Shown here: in pieces, positions 45,388 through 57,791 of the stretch
Layout: each line of letters starts with the position of its first letter
Numbering within the stretch: position 1 is the stretch's first letter
Assembly: GCA_030704615.1 (NCBI GenBank)
Contig: CM060734.1
Location: forward strand, 41,306,042-41,370,041
Reading direction: 5' to 3'
From: Takakia lepidozioides
Taxonomy: Eukaryota > Streptophyta > Takakiopsida > Takakiales > Takakiaceae
DNA length: 64,000 nucleotides
Notes under the pieces: model-generated
Seen by the model: the letters and a program-made list of their open reading frames with translations, nothing else
Database searches by the model: none
What the model was told of the DNA's origin: nothing
Made by a program: the position numbers and the translations under genes

Positions 45388-46396
45388 CATTAAATTGAAG
45401 TAGATAGCCCTGTAGTCCACACTGTTTTCATGGTCGAAATGGCCTCTTGTGGATAGCAAAACCAGCCTTTGACTATTGCACCACTCTGAGCCATTCTCGT
45501 TTGAGGTTTTTGTGATGCCAGCTTACCAATCTCCATTTTGACACATTTTGTGCATTGGGAAGGAACAAAGTTTTCAAGGTGGTTGATTGAAATCAATCTC
45601 TAGCCCCTGGCAACTCTAGAGCAGCCTTTGTGGCTGTTGGCTAGATGTAGTATCAGTGGGGCAGGAGGCAACAGGGTGCTTGTGTATTTTGAAATCATTC
45701 AGACAAAAGAGCTATTTAAGAGTTCTCCAGACATCCTTGCAAAAGAGGAGATTTTGTCAGAGTAAAGTTTCCTGGTCAAGATCAAGAGCAAGAAGTGCAA
45801 ATTGTGCAGGCTTCATTCTGCATAAATCAACTTGGCAACCTGATGAATGAAATGAGTCCCATTCATGACTATCTGTGCACGAGGATTTTTCTATGATCTC
45901 TTTCTGTTCTCTCAAGTACACGGAATGGAGGACAGCTCTGTCTTTCCATTGGCACTAAAATGGTGGACATGCTGGAAGACAGAATGGAACACCAAAAATA
46001 GGAACGAATTGTAAAACCCTACCACCGGGATAAACCCAAGAATCAATGCCTGCAAATTCAGCTACAATTTCACCAGCTTATACTTTGCCGGACAGAGTTC
46101 CTTTGCCCACGCCTGAACGATGATCGATGCTTGAGAGAAGCTGTTCTGTGGAGTTACGATTAGGTCAGTACTTACTGGAAGATAAGCACCACCGTGCCCA
46201 TCGTTTGAAGAAACGTGAAGTAAGCAAGTCGGAGAGCTTCACAGACTCTGAATCCTTCAACGCCAGCGTTTGGAAAGCCAAAGAAATTCGAGAAACTGAG
46301 GGAGGAGGGATGGCTAGAAGTGATTGAGATCTCAGAAGGTGACAAGCGGAAAATTGGAGGGAGGAGATGTGCGGAGGCAGGGGGGGATTCTGGAGC
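45388..46396. other. Intergenic, bL27m 3' flank and J-protein promoter
   Basis: Only short random-looking frames occur. The last 300 bases form the 5' flank and UTR of the J-protein gene. Nothing specific was recognised. Confidence 0.4.
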
Positions 46397-49300
46397 ATGA
46401 GCGGAAGGGTGATGAAAGCATTGTTGGGATTGACAGCAATGCTCGCAATGCTGCAGTCTGCGGCTGCAATTTACTGCGAAGAGGATGACTGCTACGATCT
46501 TCTCGGGTCTGTTTCCTAAACGCATGTTTTGTTCCTCTCTTTTTTTCACGTGACTGGCAATCTCTCTCTGGAGTCTGGTGCTTGGGCACAAACACAGAAT
46601 GCTCGAATACAGGAATTGGCAGTTTAGTACGTGCGTATTCTCTGAAGATCGACTGGGGACAGTCGATATGAGCTGCTAAGAGGCCATACCATCTCTTTGA
46701 CTAGACAAGGCAATCAAATTAACCTAATCAGAAACGTTTAGCTGTACGTCTGGTGGCGGAGGAGTCCCCGTAGCTCATGCGCCCAGAGATGCCATTGTAG
46801 ATTTTGCGATTTTTGACCAGGGGCCTGTTGTCACTTCCCCGAATGTTCAGAGTACCCCTTTCTCTGTTACTCACACACAGACGCTGCCACAAATGATACG
46901 CTTACTCTTCCCTTTTGGATTGAACTCCAAGAATATGAAGCAGGAGCCTGTTAAGGAAATATATGATGTTGGACCATCTCGCCAAAGTTGGAGATCAGCG
47001 AGGCATGTCATTATGAAGATCCACTCACACTTTGTGGCAAGTGGGGTGATAGGGTCACGCAGTCTGCAACAGCAGCGGAGATCAAGAAATCCTACTACAA
47101 ACTCTCTCTCAAATAGTATGTTCGCTGGTACTCTTGTTTTTCAATTATATGAAGAGGCCGGGGGCTACCGGGGTGCTAAAGTAGTGGTAGAGAAATGTTA
47201 CAGTCGGATGGGTGGTTATAGAGGCTTCTGTTACCAAGATGGTGCTAGAGAGGTGTACTTGCCCCCATGTGAGATGCTCATGCTGAGGTAGCAACAGTCT
47301 GGTCTGCCAGACCCAGTCGTGAGGTTAGAGCATATAGATTCAACCAAATTTGCCATGGCACTCAGACTACAGGCTATTTGCTAGTTTGGCCATAGGGACT
47401 AGCAAATTGTATGGTGTGCCCACTGGCATGGACTCCACACTAAAAAGTAGATTTGGGGTTTTTGTGCAGCCACCCAGACAAAAATCCTGATCCTGAAGCG
47501 AGGAAACTCTTTTTGAAAATAGCAACTGCTTATGAGGTGCCTATCTCCCCTTCCTTTCCTTCTGTTATGTTGTGCACATGTCGATGTTCAAATAAGAATG
47601 AAGCGAGTATTGCCTGCATTTTGGGACCATATGTTTGAACCATCTTTTGACATGTAGAGAGCTTGGGAAAGATGTGCAGAAAGGACAAATGAAAAGGTGG
47701 TACCCCTGCTTCTCTATCTTTCTCCTCTCCTTGTTTTGTCTTGTACAAGCCTGGGTACTTTGGCATACCAATGCGGATGGTTTGTATGTAACAGATATTG
47801 AAGGACGATGCAATGCGGGAACAATATGATTATGCCATTGCTCATCCAGAGCAGGTTTTTTCCATTCTCTCTTCCTTTCAGCCATTAGTGTAAGCATCTA
47901 GAGTCCATGTTTAGCAGCATCCAAACCAGCTTTGGATGCTGACAACCTTGTTGGTATTCCACATAAATGTCAAGCTGAATGATTTGCTGCTAGCCATGGT
48001 CAGGTCCATACTTAGGAAGAGAGCTGATGGAGGTGAGTATGTGGCATACTTACCTAATTCTCTGTTGCTACAAAGCTAAGAATCTGTCCTGTTTATGGTG
48101 CTGATGAAGGCCATAGGAAGTGCTTGTAGGAACGACTACTGATGGAGGATGTGGGTCATGCAGTTCTTGTATAACCATGCACGCTATTATCAGGCTTACT
48201 ACGGGCCTCAGGCGGTAAGTCAGAGTTCAAGTTACCTGGATGTTATTTTTCCAAGCTGTATTCCCCCCCCTCTCCGATTCATGACTGCCGTACTCACAAT
48301 AGCAGCAATGAATTCCAGGAAACGAGAAATGATCAGGTGGGATGAAAAATAGTTGGAGGTGTGGGCAGCATTAAAATAGAAAACTGAGATTAGGTGATGT
48401 GGGGATGACCACAAGAGCTCACTTGCCTTTGAGTGACATGATCGGATGGGTTTCTACACCAGGACAGTCCCTATGAGCACAAGGTTTAGTTTCATTTGGT
48501 GATATTGTTTTCATGGGCTTGCAGGATTTACGGGCGGTCCTTGGAGGGCTGTTGGTTGTGTTATCGTGCTTTCAGTATTTGAATCAATGCACTCGATATG
48601 GTCAGGTGATTCACGCGGCACTTTATCTTGCAGATTCCGTATATGTACTTTCACAAATGGCATGGACATGTGCTAACGCTTTAACAGAGGCAGTGTTTTT
48701 TTTTTGAAATTTGCAAAACAACAGGAGTGGCTACTGAGTTTTGCAGGAAATAGGCATATTTTCTGTTCATCCACTGAAATTTGGATAGAATCATCCTGCT
48801 CGGTACTTTCATCCATGTATATCATCCATATTTGGCGAATTCATCGAAGATTGATATTCTATGCGGAAAAGTTTGGCGATTTCATCCATGAAAAAACAAG
48901 GAATTTACGAGAGAATATTCTATTTTATTTCTTGAGGTCGAAAAAGTGCGAAATTTCGCCTGACCAGAGGCATTCGGCATGAGTCTGATTTGAACAAGAA
49001 CACTGTTTCTGTGCAGATGCTAAACATGGTGAAGCAGACACCAGCGTATAAGAACAAGCTTAAGGCATTGGAACTGGAACGAAGTGGTGCAGTACCCAAC
49101 AAGAAGAAGGGCTCAAAATCTAAGATCCGGTCAGCAGTGACTGTCTTTTTTGTGTGTTTTCTTGCCCTTCCGTGTTAAGAGTGGTGGCATGTGGAGCTGG
49201 TAACCAACTTGAAATGGAATTTTCTTTGAAATCTTTGACCTCTTCCCCTCTCTACGGAGAATGGAAGACATGCCTCACTTGTCATATTTGCATGATTTGA

Positions 49301-50345
49301 TTTGAGAGATGGAGATGATGTGGCTGGAGGGACAGGCCACTGCCAGCATCAACTCAATCTACTTTGTACTGAAATGTTGAATATTTCCTCAATTGTGTGG
49401 CCATGATAACACAGACAGTATGGTCACTTTGGACTGTGCAGGGCAGATGTATCGGAGGAGGTGAGCAAAGAACTTGAGTTGCAGATCCAAGGGGCTGATA
49501 AGCCAACTGTTTGGCAATTGATTGGCGTTCGTTTCCTGCTGCTTCCTTACACCCTTGGCAAGGTTAGCTTTCCTATCCATTAATAGGGCAGGATCACCCA
49601 GTACCCGATGCCTATAACTAGCTTCTAAGATGCTTGTGAAATGACTCTCTAATATGTTGACATGGTGCTCCCAACTCCTGGGGTGGTTGGATGAGCCACA
49701 TGCTGTAGCTTTTGACTTGGCAAGGGCAGTGGATCTGGCGGTATTGGATAAGGCAGCAGCCATATGCTTGGGGGGATGCAGCATATTTGACCTGCTACCA
49801 CCTTGGAATCCCTTCTTCTGCTTGGAGAAGCATGAGTAAGTTTTTCATGTTCCTCAATCCAAGTGAGTCCACCTTTTATATCCTACTTCTGGACTAATCT
49901 AGTGAAACCAGCCCACAACTGGTTTTTGTGTTCTCAATGCAAACCCTACATTCTGGGCAAATGGCGTCACATTACTGCACTACAGTGGGTTTCCGGTGTA
50001 TTGTTGTTTATCTCAGTACCTCCATGCATCACTCACTAGTTGAGTGAAGCTGAGTCTCAGGTATGTTTGCTTAGAGAGGTAATGCCTGTGACTCAATGGG
50101 AATGGGGAGGATATGCTTGCAAGTTTTGTGCTTTGCCATTACAGACATACAGTATCCTGGTGGCAAGTGAAACCATGAAACTTGTTACTTCGTGTATTCA
50201 CTGATATCAAATTGCTCATGATGTGGTCATGTGAATGGCAGGTGACCCATCGCAAGAAGATTTGGTTGATAAGAGACTTTGGGTACGGGCTAATCTTGGG
50301 GAGTATCACAGAGAGTTGAGGAAAGAAGCAAGACGTCGGAGATAA
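46397..50345 (+). CDS. DNAJC25-like ER membrane J-domain protein
   Basis: Exons 46397-46506, 47053-47115, 47470-47536, 47795-47854, 48164-48214, 48525-48605, 49017-49129, 49442-49562, 49709-49835 and 50242-50345 sum to 897 nt, or 298 residues. A signal peptide (ALLGLTAMLAMLQSAAA) leads to a lumenal J domain: CEEDDCYDLLGVTQ, SATAAEIKKSYYKLSLKYHP and HPD at residues 59-61, the motif that stimulates Hsp70 ATPase. EQYDYAIAHPEQ, YNHARYYQAYYGPQ and a membrane segment (LRAVLGGLLVVLSCFQYL) follow, then a Lys-rich stretch, ADKPTVWQLIGVRFLLLPYT, WRYWIRQQPYAWGDAAYLTC and a basic tail ending RELRKEARRRR. This order matches DNAJC25. It probably works with BiP in the ER. Acceptors for exons 2 and 9 were chosen by phase and homology. 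Confidence 0.9.
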
Positions 50346-50889
50346 CATCTGGTGTTGGTCTAATTTTTAATTTTCAATTTAACTACCTTCTGATTCCCCA
50401 AGGTACCAGAGGGCACATCTCACCAGCCAAGAATCTTCCCGCATCTGGAACACATTTTGGATCCTAATCGATTTTAACACCTGCATTCTTCCTCTTATTA
50501 ATTTTGAGTAAAAGGCATCTCTTGTTAATATATATAATGAATTTTGATTTTTCTTCCAGTGGTCCAACAATTATACCCCTGATAGAGACAAGGTAACGAC
50601 ATGACAAAATAGACATTCAGAGTCAGTTTTTTAAACAAGCGCCCGGTCCATGCAGTGTATGAGAATATAGATGATATAATAAACATGTCAAAATGAATGA
50701 GAAAGTATACACTTAATTCTATGGAGTGACTAGGCAAACATCTATAAAACTTGCCAAGAGAGAAATATAAGAAGGAAGGTCTATATTCCAGGTTCTGGGA
50801 AAGGCTCTATTATTGTGTGAATCACGTTGTGTGCCTCCAACTGCCCAAGAAGGTCCCCCATGCAGCCAAACTGCTCCAGTGATCTCCAA

Positions 50890-51000
50890 AGCATCTCCAA
50901 AGCTGGAATTGTACCAGATGTGATTCTGAACAATACCCTTGTGGACATGTATGCCAAATGTGGGTGCATCGAGGATGCAAAGGGAGTGTTTGACATCTCA
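50890..51000 (+). pseudogene. PPR-protein fragment
   Basis: The words AGIVPDVILNNTLVDMYAKC followed by GCIEDAKGVFD are the signature of a PLS-class pentatricopeptide repeat (VxxNTLVDMYAKCG). Only about one repeat is left. The flanking sequence has no continuing repeats and the frame stops at 51030. It is a relic copy, not a functional gene. PLS-class PPRs are hallmarks of land plants. Confidence 0.7.
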
Positions 51001-51030
51001 TGGAATCATAATAGCAGTGATGCCCTTTGA

Positions 51031-51835
51031 ACACCCACTAGACCCACATTGCTCTGCGTAGAGAGAAGACATATAGTGCTACCATCTGCTTTGCAGCCTT
51101 CACATTGCATATCTTGAAATAGTTGGATGGCCTCCTATGACAACTTCATCAATGCATTCCATGAGACCTTGGCACATTATCAAACACCTGTTGCGCATTC
51201 TGGACGCCTTCGCATACTAATACCATAAATGTCAACAAGGGCAGTTCTCACTAGCAAGGTGAAGTGGCTCTTAGTGCCGGGGGGGCTTGGCAAGAGTCTT
51301 CTCTCTATTGTGACTCCTATTTACACTACAATCGCAACATGTTACCTGCTACTGGCCCTTCCAGGGTGGGCTCTATATGCGACTAGTGGAAGTCCCATCA
51401 CGATATGCTAGTACAAACTACAAACACGTGTTCTCTAACCGGATTGCCTCATGCTAAAGTGCTTCTTGAGCGTAGGGACCTGCAGTTTTTCAACAATCCT
51501 TTCAAGAGCTGGAATCAGGAAGCTTGGTGCTGTACTTAGCCATGTTTGACTTCACTATCAAACATTCAAGAGCATTATGTTGAGGATAGTGAAGGAAAGT
51601 TTTTTGATCATCCAATGAAAGATATCCGGGAACACATAGATAGTACCAAACTTGACCATTTTTTAGTAAGGAATGGTGGGGTTAGTGACTGATAGTATAT
51701 CATGTGGTTCCTTCCTCTCATCTAATTGAATACACCGAGCTTAGATTGCACAGGACATACTTGGGACCTCCCTCAACTATAACTCCCTGTCTCCTATCTT
51801 CCTCTGTCTTCTCTCTGGGTTTCGAAGAGGGTGGC
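51031..51835. other. Intergenic, TOM20 5' flank
   Basis: Short frames only. The last 150 bases are C/T-rich (CTCCTATCTTCCTCTGTCTT) and probably 5' UTR of TOM20. Confidence 0.4.
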
Positions 51836-53046
51836 ATGGACAGTATGCAAAGGGAGGAGCTCGAGCGGCTTATGTTCTTTGAGCAGACCCGCGAGAAGTC
51901 TGCTGCGGAATACATTCGCTCACCCACAGATCCTGACGTAATGTCTCCCTCCCCATCATGTCTTTCCTTGCTTGGTAGTTATCCCTTCGCATTGCGCCAG
52001 TGTGGGGACGTTCTTGTAGCGAGATTCAATTATACCGGATGTGTTTAGATTTCATTGCAGAAGGTTCAAAAATGGCTTTTGGTGAACTAGAGGAAAATTC
52101 TGGGATTATGAGTACTGATGGTATTCAGGGTTTCTCCATATCACCCTCGGTGTGGGGATGGTGTAATTGGCAGGGACGTCGTTCCATTTCTTTAGGGTCA
52201 GGATTAGTAGGATTTAAGGACGCAGGGTAGTTCCCAGAGTCCGAAAATGCCTCAAAGCCCGGATAACAGTTGAGGAATCACCAAACATATGTGGTATGGT
52301 CCAGTATCCATAGTTGGAACATCAGTAGTCTGGAGATGTTTGTAGATTCTTCGGAACTGCACTCATGTGTCTCTCTGTGGCCCCTTTTCCCTTTCTTCAA
52401 AGATGCTCTCGAAGCAAGGTAATTGTTGAAATGGTTGCGTACCTGGCTGGGATGGCAGAATTTGACAAGATGGGGTGGGGCGCTACTGGAACTGGCACAC
52501 TTCAGGCAGGGCCAGGACTCCATTGACATGGTCCAAGGTTTGTTTTTTATCTCTCTAACTCCATTGGTGTCCATTGCACAAACTCTTTCTGGCCATGGAT
52601 TTTTTCTGTATATGCTTAAGATATTGATCTACTAGGGGGTTCCCATCTTTTCTGCTGTCTTTTCTACCTCCTCAACTACCCTTCATGTTTCTTAGTCTCT
52701 CCACCCACAACTGAAAGTCAACCACCACCACCCTGACTTCCCCATGTTTCCCCCTCTTCGCATAAAACTTACTAGACATTTTTGTTGTAACACACCCTTT
52801 ACAGAGTACGAATCCTCCTGCGACACACAGAGAGAGAATGTACTCATAAGACGTTGTTTCCCATAGCCTTGTGGCCATTGACCCCACGCCCAGTTTGAGC
52901 GGAACACAAAGGGACATAAACTGCCTTTGTCAGGGGCTGACGCCGGTAGTATGAATTACCTTGAAACAGACAATTGATCCGAGTTTTCCAGATATCCTTT
53001 AGAAATCCCTTCACACAAACATCAATCTGCTGTGTCTGATTTGCCC

Positions 53047-53081
<35 letters not shown>

Positions 53082-54699
53082 TGTGTGTGTGAATGACATC
53101 CACACAGAGACTGGAGAGAGAGAAAGAGATCTTTTTGGTAATGTGTAAAATTCCGCTTGTTTTATGCACCCCTGATGTATTGACGGATAAGATGTGTGGG
53201 TTATTAAGATGCGGTTTCAAAGCTGGAGGAGGCCCTCCAAATAAATCCCCGCAAGCATGATGCACTTTGGTGCCTTGGTAACGCCCACACGTCCCAAGGA
53301 TTTCTGGTGACTGAAACTGACAAGGCCAATGATTTTTTCAAGAAAGCTGCACGCTGCTTTCAACAGGCAATTGATGAGGTGCCCCTCTGTCTCACTTCCT
53401 GCAATTTACTTGAAGTCTGCCAAGACAGTGAACCTTTCCTTGACTAAGGAAACTCCTGTGAATTTGCATCAGTTACTGGGACCGTGTCTGAGTCCATAGC
53501 CCATCATCAATAATCAGATGCGTAAGTCAATCTTAAGGTTCTTGACAAGGTTCAATACCTCATCTCCCTTATTGACAAGGTTCATACCTTATTTCTCTGG
53601 AGGGATAGTATGTAGCTCAGTAGCACTGTGGCCACATCAGCTGTGGTCCTGGGTTGAAACCGCTCGTCGTCTTCTGGCCAAATAACATGGTCTCCAGGGG
53701 TTGGAAGGTGGGATAGACCTTCCCAAACTAGGTCATTGTGGTTGATATTCCTCTGTTGAAAAGAAGTCTCAGGTCTCATTTCTGACATGACGATAAAGTT
53801 ACATAACTGTTGCCTGCCCCTGGATGGCTTACAGATGGCAGCTACTAACTAGGTTATGGTTGACTACCATTCTTCTTCACCTCTCTCTTCTCTTTGGGGG
53901 TAAACTTAGACCTCAAATTAGATGTTCTTCTTGCTGTTTCGGTTAGGCAGAGTGCCCGGACTTCTTTTTCTTTTGACTACCTTGGCCATGAAATGCGTTG
54001 AATAGGAGAAGGGAACCAGGTCTTGAATTTGTTATGTGGTTGGTGCGCAGGAACCCCAAAATGAGCTCTATCAGAAGGCCCTAGAGATGACTGACAAGGT
54101 ACTATCAATTTTCATGATTGGAATTGGTGTTAAACTTCAAGAAGGCACAGATATAGACAGAGAGATTATAATGGCTGTCACAGTGTTTGACTTTTATGAA
54201 TTGGTGTGATGATGGTGCAGGCACCATCACTGCATCAAGAACTCCAGAGACAGCTTGCCTCTCAGCAGGTGGTGTTGGGAGGTGGTTCAGCTCCAACTGG
54301 TGGTGCCGCTCCAAAGGTACTATGGATCATGCCACATTTGATAGTGGTTTCTAACCATTTATTGGCAACTGCCAATCCTCTAGATCTTCTTAGAAAAGGA
54401 AAAGTGTTGTTATTATATGGCAAAGGTGAAGAATTTTTGCTCTCAGTGAGATGTTATAAAGGACGATTGAGGCTGAAGGTCTTGCTTGAGACGAATTCAC
54501 CCCTGCATGTTATATTTTTTGACTTTGATTGTTGCTCTTGGTATCTGGTTTGCAGGGGAGTAAGAAGAAAAAGGATGACAGTGACTTCAAGTACGATGTG
54601 ATGGGGTGGATTGTGCTGGCTATTGGAGTAATGGCCTGGGTGGGCTTGGCCAAGTCGTCCATGCCGCCCCCACCAGTTTCCCCATCAATTCTTAGATAG
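51836..54699 (+). CDS. TOM20: Mitochondrial import receptor TOM20, plant type
   Basis: Exons 51836-51937, 52459-52537, 53209-53378, 54051-54098, 54221-54316 and 54556-54699 sum to 639 nt, or 212 residues, close to the 202-210 of plant TOM20. The cytosolic receptor domain starts [20 protein letters not shown] and contains [14 protein letters not shown] and a TPR-like block: [46 protein letters not shown]. After [18 protein letters not shown] comes a Gly-rich linker, a Lys cluster ([14 protein letters not shown]) and the C-terminal anchor [18 protein letters not shown]. The C-terminal anchor marks the plant protein, which is built the opposite way round to animal and fungal TOM20. It recognises presequences at the outer membrane. 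Intron 2 contains a LINE fragment and a (GA)n run. Confidence 0.94.
52836..53049 (-). mobile_element. LINE 3'-end fragment in TOM20 intron 2
   Basis: GAATGTACTCATAAGACGTT, a CTTGTGGCCATTGACCCC block and AACACAAAGGGACATAAACT continue to CATCAATCTGCTGTGTCTGA. It matches the last 210 bases of the NGHKATAN-type LINE on the minus strand. (GA)n runs flank both sides. It lies antisense to TOM20. Confidence 0.8.
53051..53091. repeat. (GA)n-(GT)n microsatellite
   Basis: About 19 GA units followed by a short GT run, next to the LINE fragment at 52836-53049. Confidence 0.95.
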
Positions 54700-55024
54700 A
54701 GTGGGTGTAGCAGTGAGGAATCTGAGATTTTTTTGTATCTACCTCTCTTTGCTACATGGTCTGAATGGGGGGACCCCGACTATGTTATTTCTACAACTGA
54801 TCAATGCCTTGGATAAAAAATGCATGATCTGATCTGATTTTGTAATTACTAATATGATTGCTTGATTCTTTTTGGGGGAGTGCACATTGGACAACGAAGT
54901 CTCACAGCCAAGTCTCAGACTATAAAGATGGCATAACCAATTAGTGTCTGTTGAGTAACCAGCGGAAGTGCAACTTGGTCTTGATTAGAAGGGCTTGGTT
55001 TGTGAGTAAGTTGACCCTTAAGAT

Positions 55025-56010
55025 GTGGAATATTCTTGCCATACTGACCGCCCATTAGTTTTTCTGAGATTGCTGAAGCAACAGAACATCTTAGAACAAC
55101 TAAAGGGCTATAATGCTAGTGGTATTGTCATTAAGTTAATTAAGCATGGTGGCAATGCTATGGTAGTGGAAGGCAAGGGATTTGGGTTGAAGGTGGGTCA
55201 TGCCACCATACCAGCTCTTATGTCTGGTGATGAATTCGTAGGGGCAGGGCCCTAGCGCATTTCTCATCCAATCATGGGGAGTTGATTGATTGTGCAAGGA
55301 GGTGCTTCAACCTGTGGAGGCTACAAGCCAATGTTAGAAAATGCATGGTGGTGGCCCATCCTGGGGAGGAGGTGGGGATCTCAAATGGACATGGGGCAGT
55401 GAAGAAATGCCATGTGCTCCTTTCCTACAAATGTCTAGGCTAGGTGTTGAGTTTTCCTCCAATTGTAACTGTGATGCCCTAAGATGATGAAACTGTCTTG
55501 GAAGCAAGACCGTTCTGTTTAAACAGGCAAAGTCCTGGTGGAAGAAGGTCGAGGAGATTTTCAAGTACCTGAAGGAAGGAGGCTGTAGTGTCTGAGGCCA
55601 TGTCAGAAGCACAGAGAAAGGGGAGATTGTCAATGCCCAATGTGCGGGCAGATTGAAGACAACAACGATTCATGATGTCCAGGTTATCCCCAGAGTGACC
55701 CCCTTTGGGAGTCGGGACTTGGGACCATCAAGAACATAGTCCACCTCCGTTCAAGAATCTCAAAATCTCAATGCCAGTCTAAAGCCCTGGCCCTGTTGGG
55801 TCTAATTGTTGGGCGGCTCAAATATTGATGCTTGTGTGAAGGGATTTCTAGAGGAAATCTGGAAAGCCCGCACCAATTGTTTATAACAAGGTAAGTCCCA
55901 CCACTGGAGTGAACCAGGTAGTGTCCGTTCCCTCTTGTTCCGCCCAAACTGGGCACTGGTGTATGGCCACAAGGCTAGAGCAGACAATGTATCATCAGCA
56001 CATTCTCCCT
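55025..56010 (+). mobile_element. Degraded LINE copy with reverse-transcriptase remnants
   Basis: A frame at 55025-55255 ends near PALMSGDEFVGAG, which sits where the RT catalytic YADD block would be. 55275-55350 reads LIDCARRCFNLWRLQANVRK, as expected just after it. From 55590 onward the sequence follows the C-terminal ORF of the copy at 29150-29850, with deletions (CPMCGQIEDNN-like, [11 protein letters not shown]-like) to GGCCACAAGGCTAGAGCAGA at about 55985, then a TCTCTCTC run. Frame breaks are many. It reaches furthest 5' of all copies of this family in the window. Confidence 0.6.
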
Positions 56011-56165
56011 CTCTCTCACAGCTCTGAGGCCGTTGTTTGGTTGTCATTGCCACTCAACCCCACACTTTGTTTCATCCCATGATATCTAAGCTTTAAGGCT
56101 ACAGTACACTTTGGAGGCTAACTCTTCCAGCTTCTTTGCATTCCTCCCTCTCTATCTAATAGTAA

Positions 56166-56625
56166 CTCAGGGCGTGAAGCCTACCTTTGAACAGCAAACA
56201 GATGCAGAGAGGAACGAGGGATTGCAATTGCCCGTTGTGTGGGCAACCTGAAGACAATACTCATTTTCTGATTCATTGTCCCGGGTACTCTCATGAGAGA
56301 GACGCCGTCTTCAAATCCATCAAGGGAAATGTGCCTGAACCTCTGTTTACCAACTTGAAAGTCTCGAGGCTGAGCCAAAAGCCCAGGCCCATTTGGGGCC
56401 TGGTTATTGGGCAAACCACACACACAGCAGATTGATGCTTGTGTGAAAAGATTTCTAGAGGATATCCGGAAAATTTCGATTAATAATCGGTTCCAAGGTA
56501 AGTAATACTACTGGCGTCAGCCCCCGACAAAGGTAGTTTCTGTCCCTTTGTGTTCAGCTCAAACTTGTGCGGGGACAACGGCCACACGGCTATGGCAAAC
56601 AATATCTTATGAGTACATTCTATCT
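56166..56625 (+). mobile_element. 5'-truncated LINE copy
   Basis: It begins at CTCAGGGCGTGAAGCCTACC and codes [19 protein letters not shown], then [20 protein letters not shown], before frame breaks. The end GGCCACACGGCTATGGCAAA is followed by TCTTATGAGTACATTCTATC. Same family and orientation as the copy 160 bp to its left. Confidence 0.8.
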
Positions 56626-56894
56626 ACTAGTAACTGCACACATCTGAGGAAAAACAGAGAGTCAACCAATCACATATATTGATATCTTCAGGCAACAGGT
56701 CACTGGGTCGGATACATCTCATCAAATGGACAGGATCAAGACAGTCATTGGCTCTGAAAAACCTAACAGTACTCCCTCTCCACTTAGCAGAGAATATTAA
56801 ACAGCCAACTCTGGAAAATCTCTAGGCTACATCCTGGATACGTGCCCCCAGAAGAGATATCAAAATTTAGGGTCCACTGCTGTGAGATGAACCC

Positions 56895-57791
56895 TCATTC
56901 CTCAAGAATCCCCAGAATGTCATCATCGCGATATAGCACAAACCTGCCAGCCACACATCCATTCATTGTGACATAATGCATAACCATATAACTCTACGAC
57001 CCAGCTGTATATGATGTATTATTTAACAAAGAGCTATAGAGCTTTCATCAAGATGATCTAGAGGGTGGATGACTCATAGAAGGTGATGTATGTACATCTG
57101 ACTAACATCCGTCCTCTCTCTCCAACCTCACTTGTAGCATCACACCAGATAAAGAAGGTTTGCTCAGATTGACCACTGCCATTGAAAAAATAAGGGGGCA
57201 GTACTCTTACTCTTTATCTCCCAGAAGTATCTGGGTACCACCATATTCAGGAAGGAGGACATTGTCACCCTCTTTCACACTAACCGGTATCTTGTTTCCA
57301 TCTCTCGTCCGACCACCATTGCCAACAGCAATTACAACACCTGTGTTAACCTACAAGGAGTCCAAAAAAAACTAAGTTTCATGTACCATAGTAGACATAT
57401 AGAACCGCATGCAACAGGATGTTTGGGCAGCCACCAAACAAATTCTTTCTCTACCAGACTATGGTCAAGAGACAATGGTCGGTATCAGCCTACAGCAGAG
57501 TATCCAGGACTTGTAATGGACAAGAGGAAAAGAAGATTACGCAGACAGACGGGAAAGGATTAAGAACTCCTTTACTATGTCATGCTATACCTGTACCTCC
57601 CTGGGTGATTCTGTGCATAATTTTCCAGAGAAAGACATGACGACTCCACACTGCCTGTCATGTGGTGGAATGTTTACCTTAGAAATGGTCTCGGGAAGAA
57701 GAACACCGCTAGGCGTTCTGGTAGGTGCGATGACCCTCTCCACCAGCACCCTGTCAAGAAGTGGTCTCAGCCTCTTTGCCAACAACGTCAT
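56895..57791 (-). CDS. Mitochondrial 10-kDa co-chaperonin Cpn10 (GroES family)
   Basis: Exons (minus): 57791-57678, 57350-57211, 56943-56895, giving 303 nt or 100 residues, the usual size for mitochondrial Cpn10. Sequence landmarks are MTLLAKRLRPLLDRVLVERV, the mobile-loop region APTRTPSGVLLPE, NTGVVIAVGNGGRTRDGNKI, PVSVKEGDNVLLPEYGGTQI, LLGDKE, then FVLYRDDDILGILEE. Plant mitochondrial Cpn10 has the same start and has no separate cleaved presequence. Seven-fold rings of it cap Cpn60 during folding in the matrix. A stop codon (TAA) overlaps the second donor site, so unspliced transcripts would end at GDKE. The gene is divergent from SYF1. Confidence 0.93.

Noticed and set aside
48704-48982. 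92-residue frame in an intron of the J-protein gene
   Set aside because: AT-rich chance frame; the exon chain on either side is fully explained without it.
53011-53265. Minus-strand frame across the GA/GT microsatellite
   Set aside because: Its Ser-Leu run comes directly from the dinucleotide repeat.
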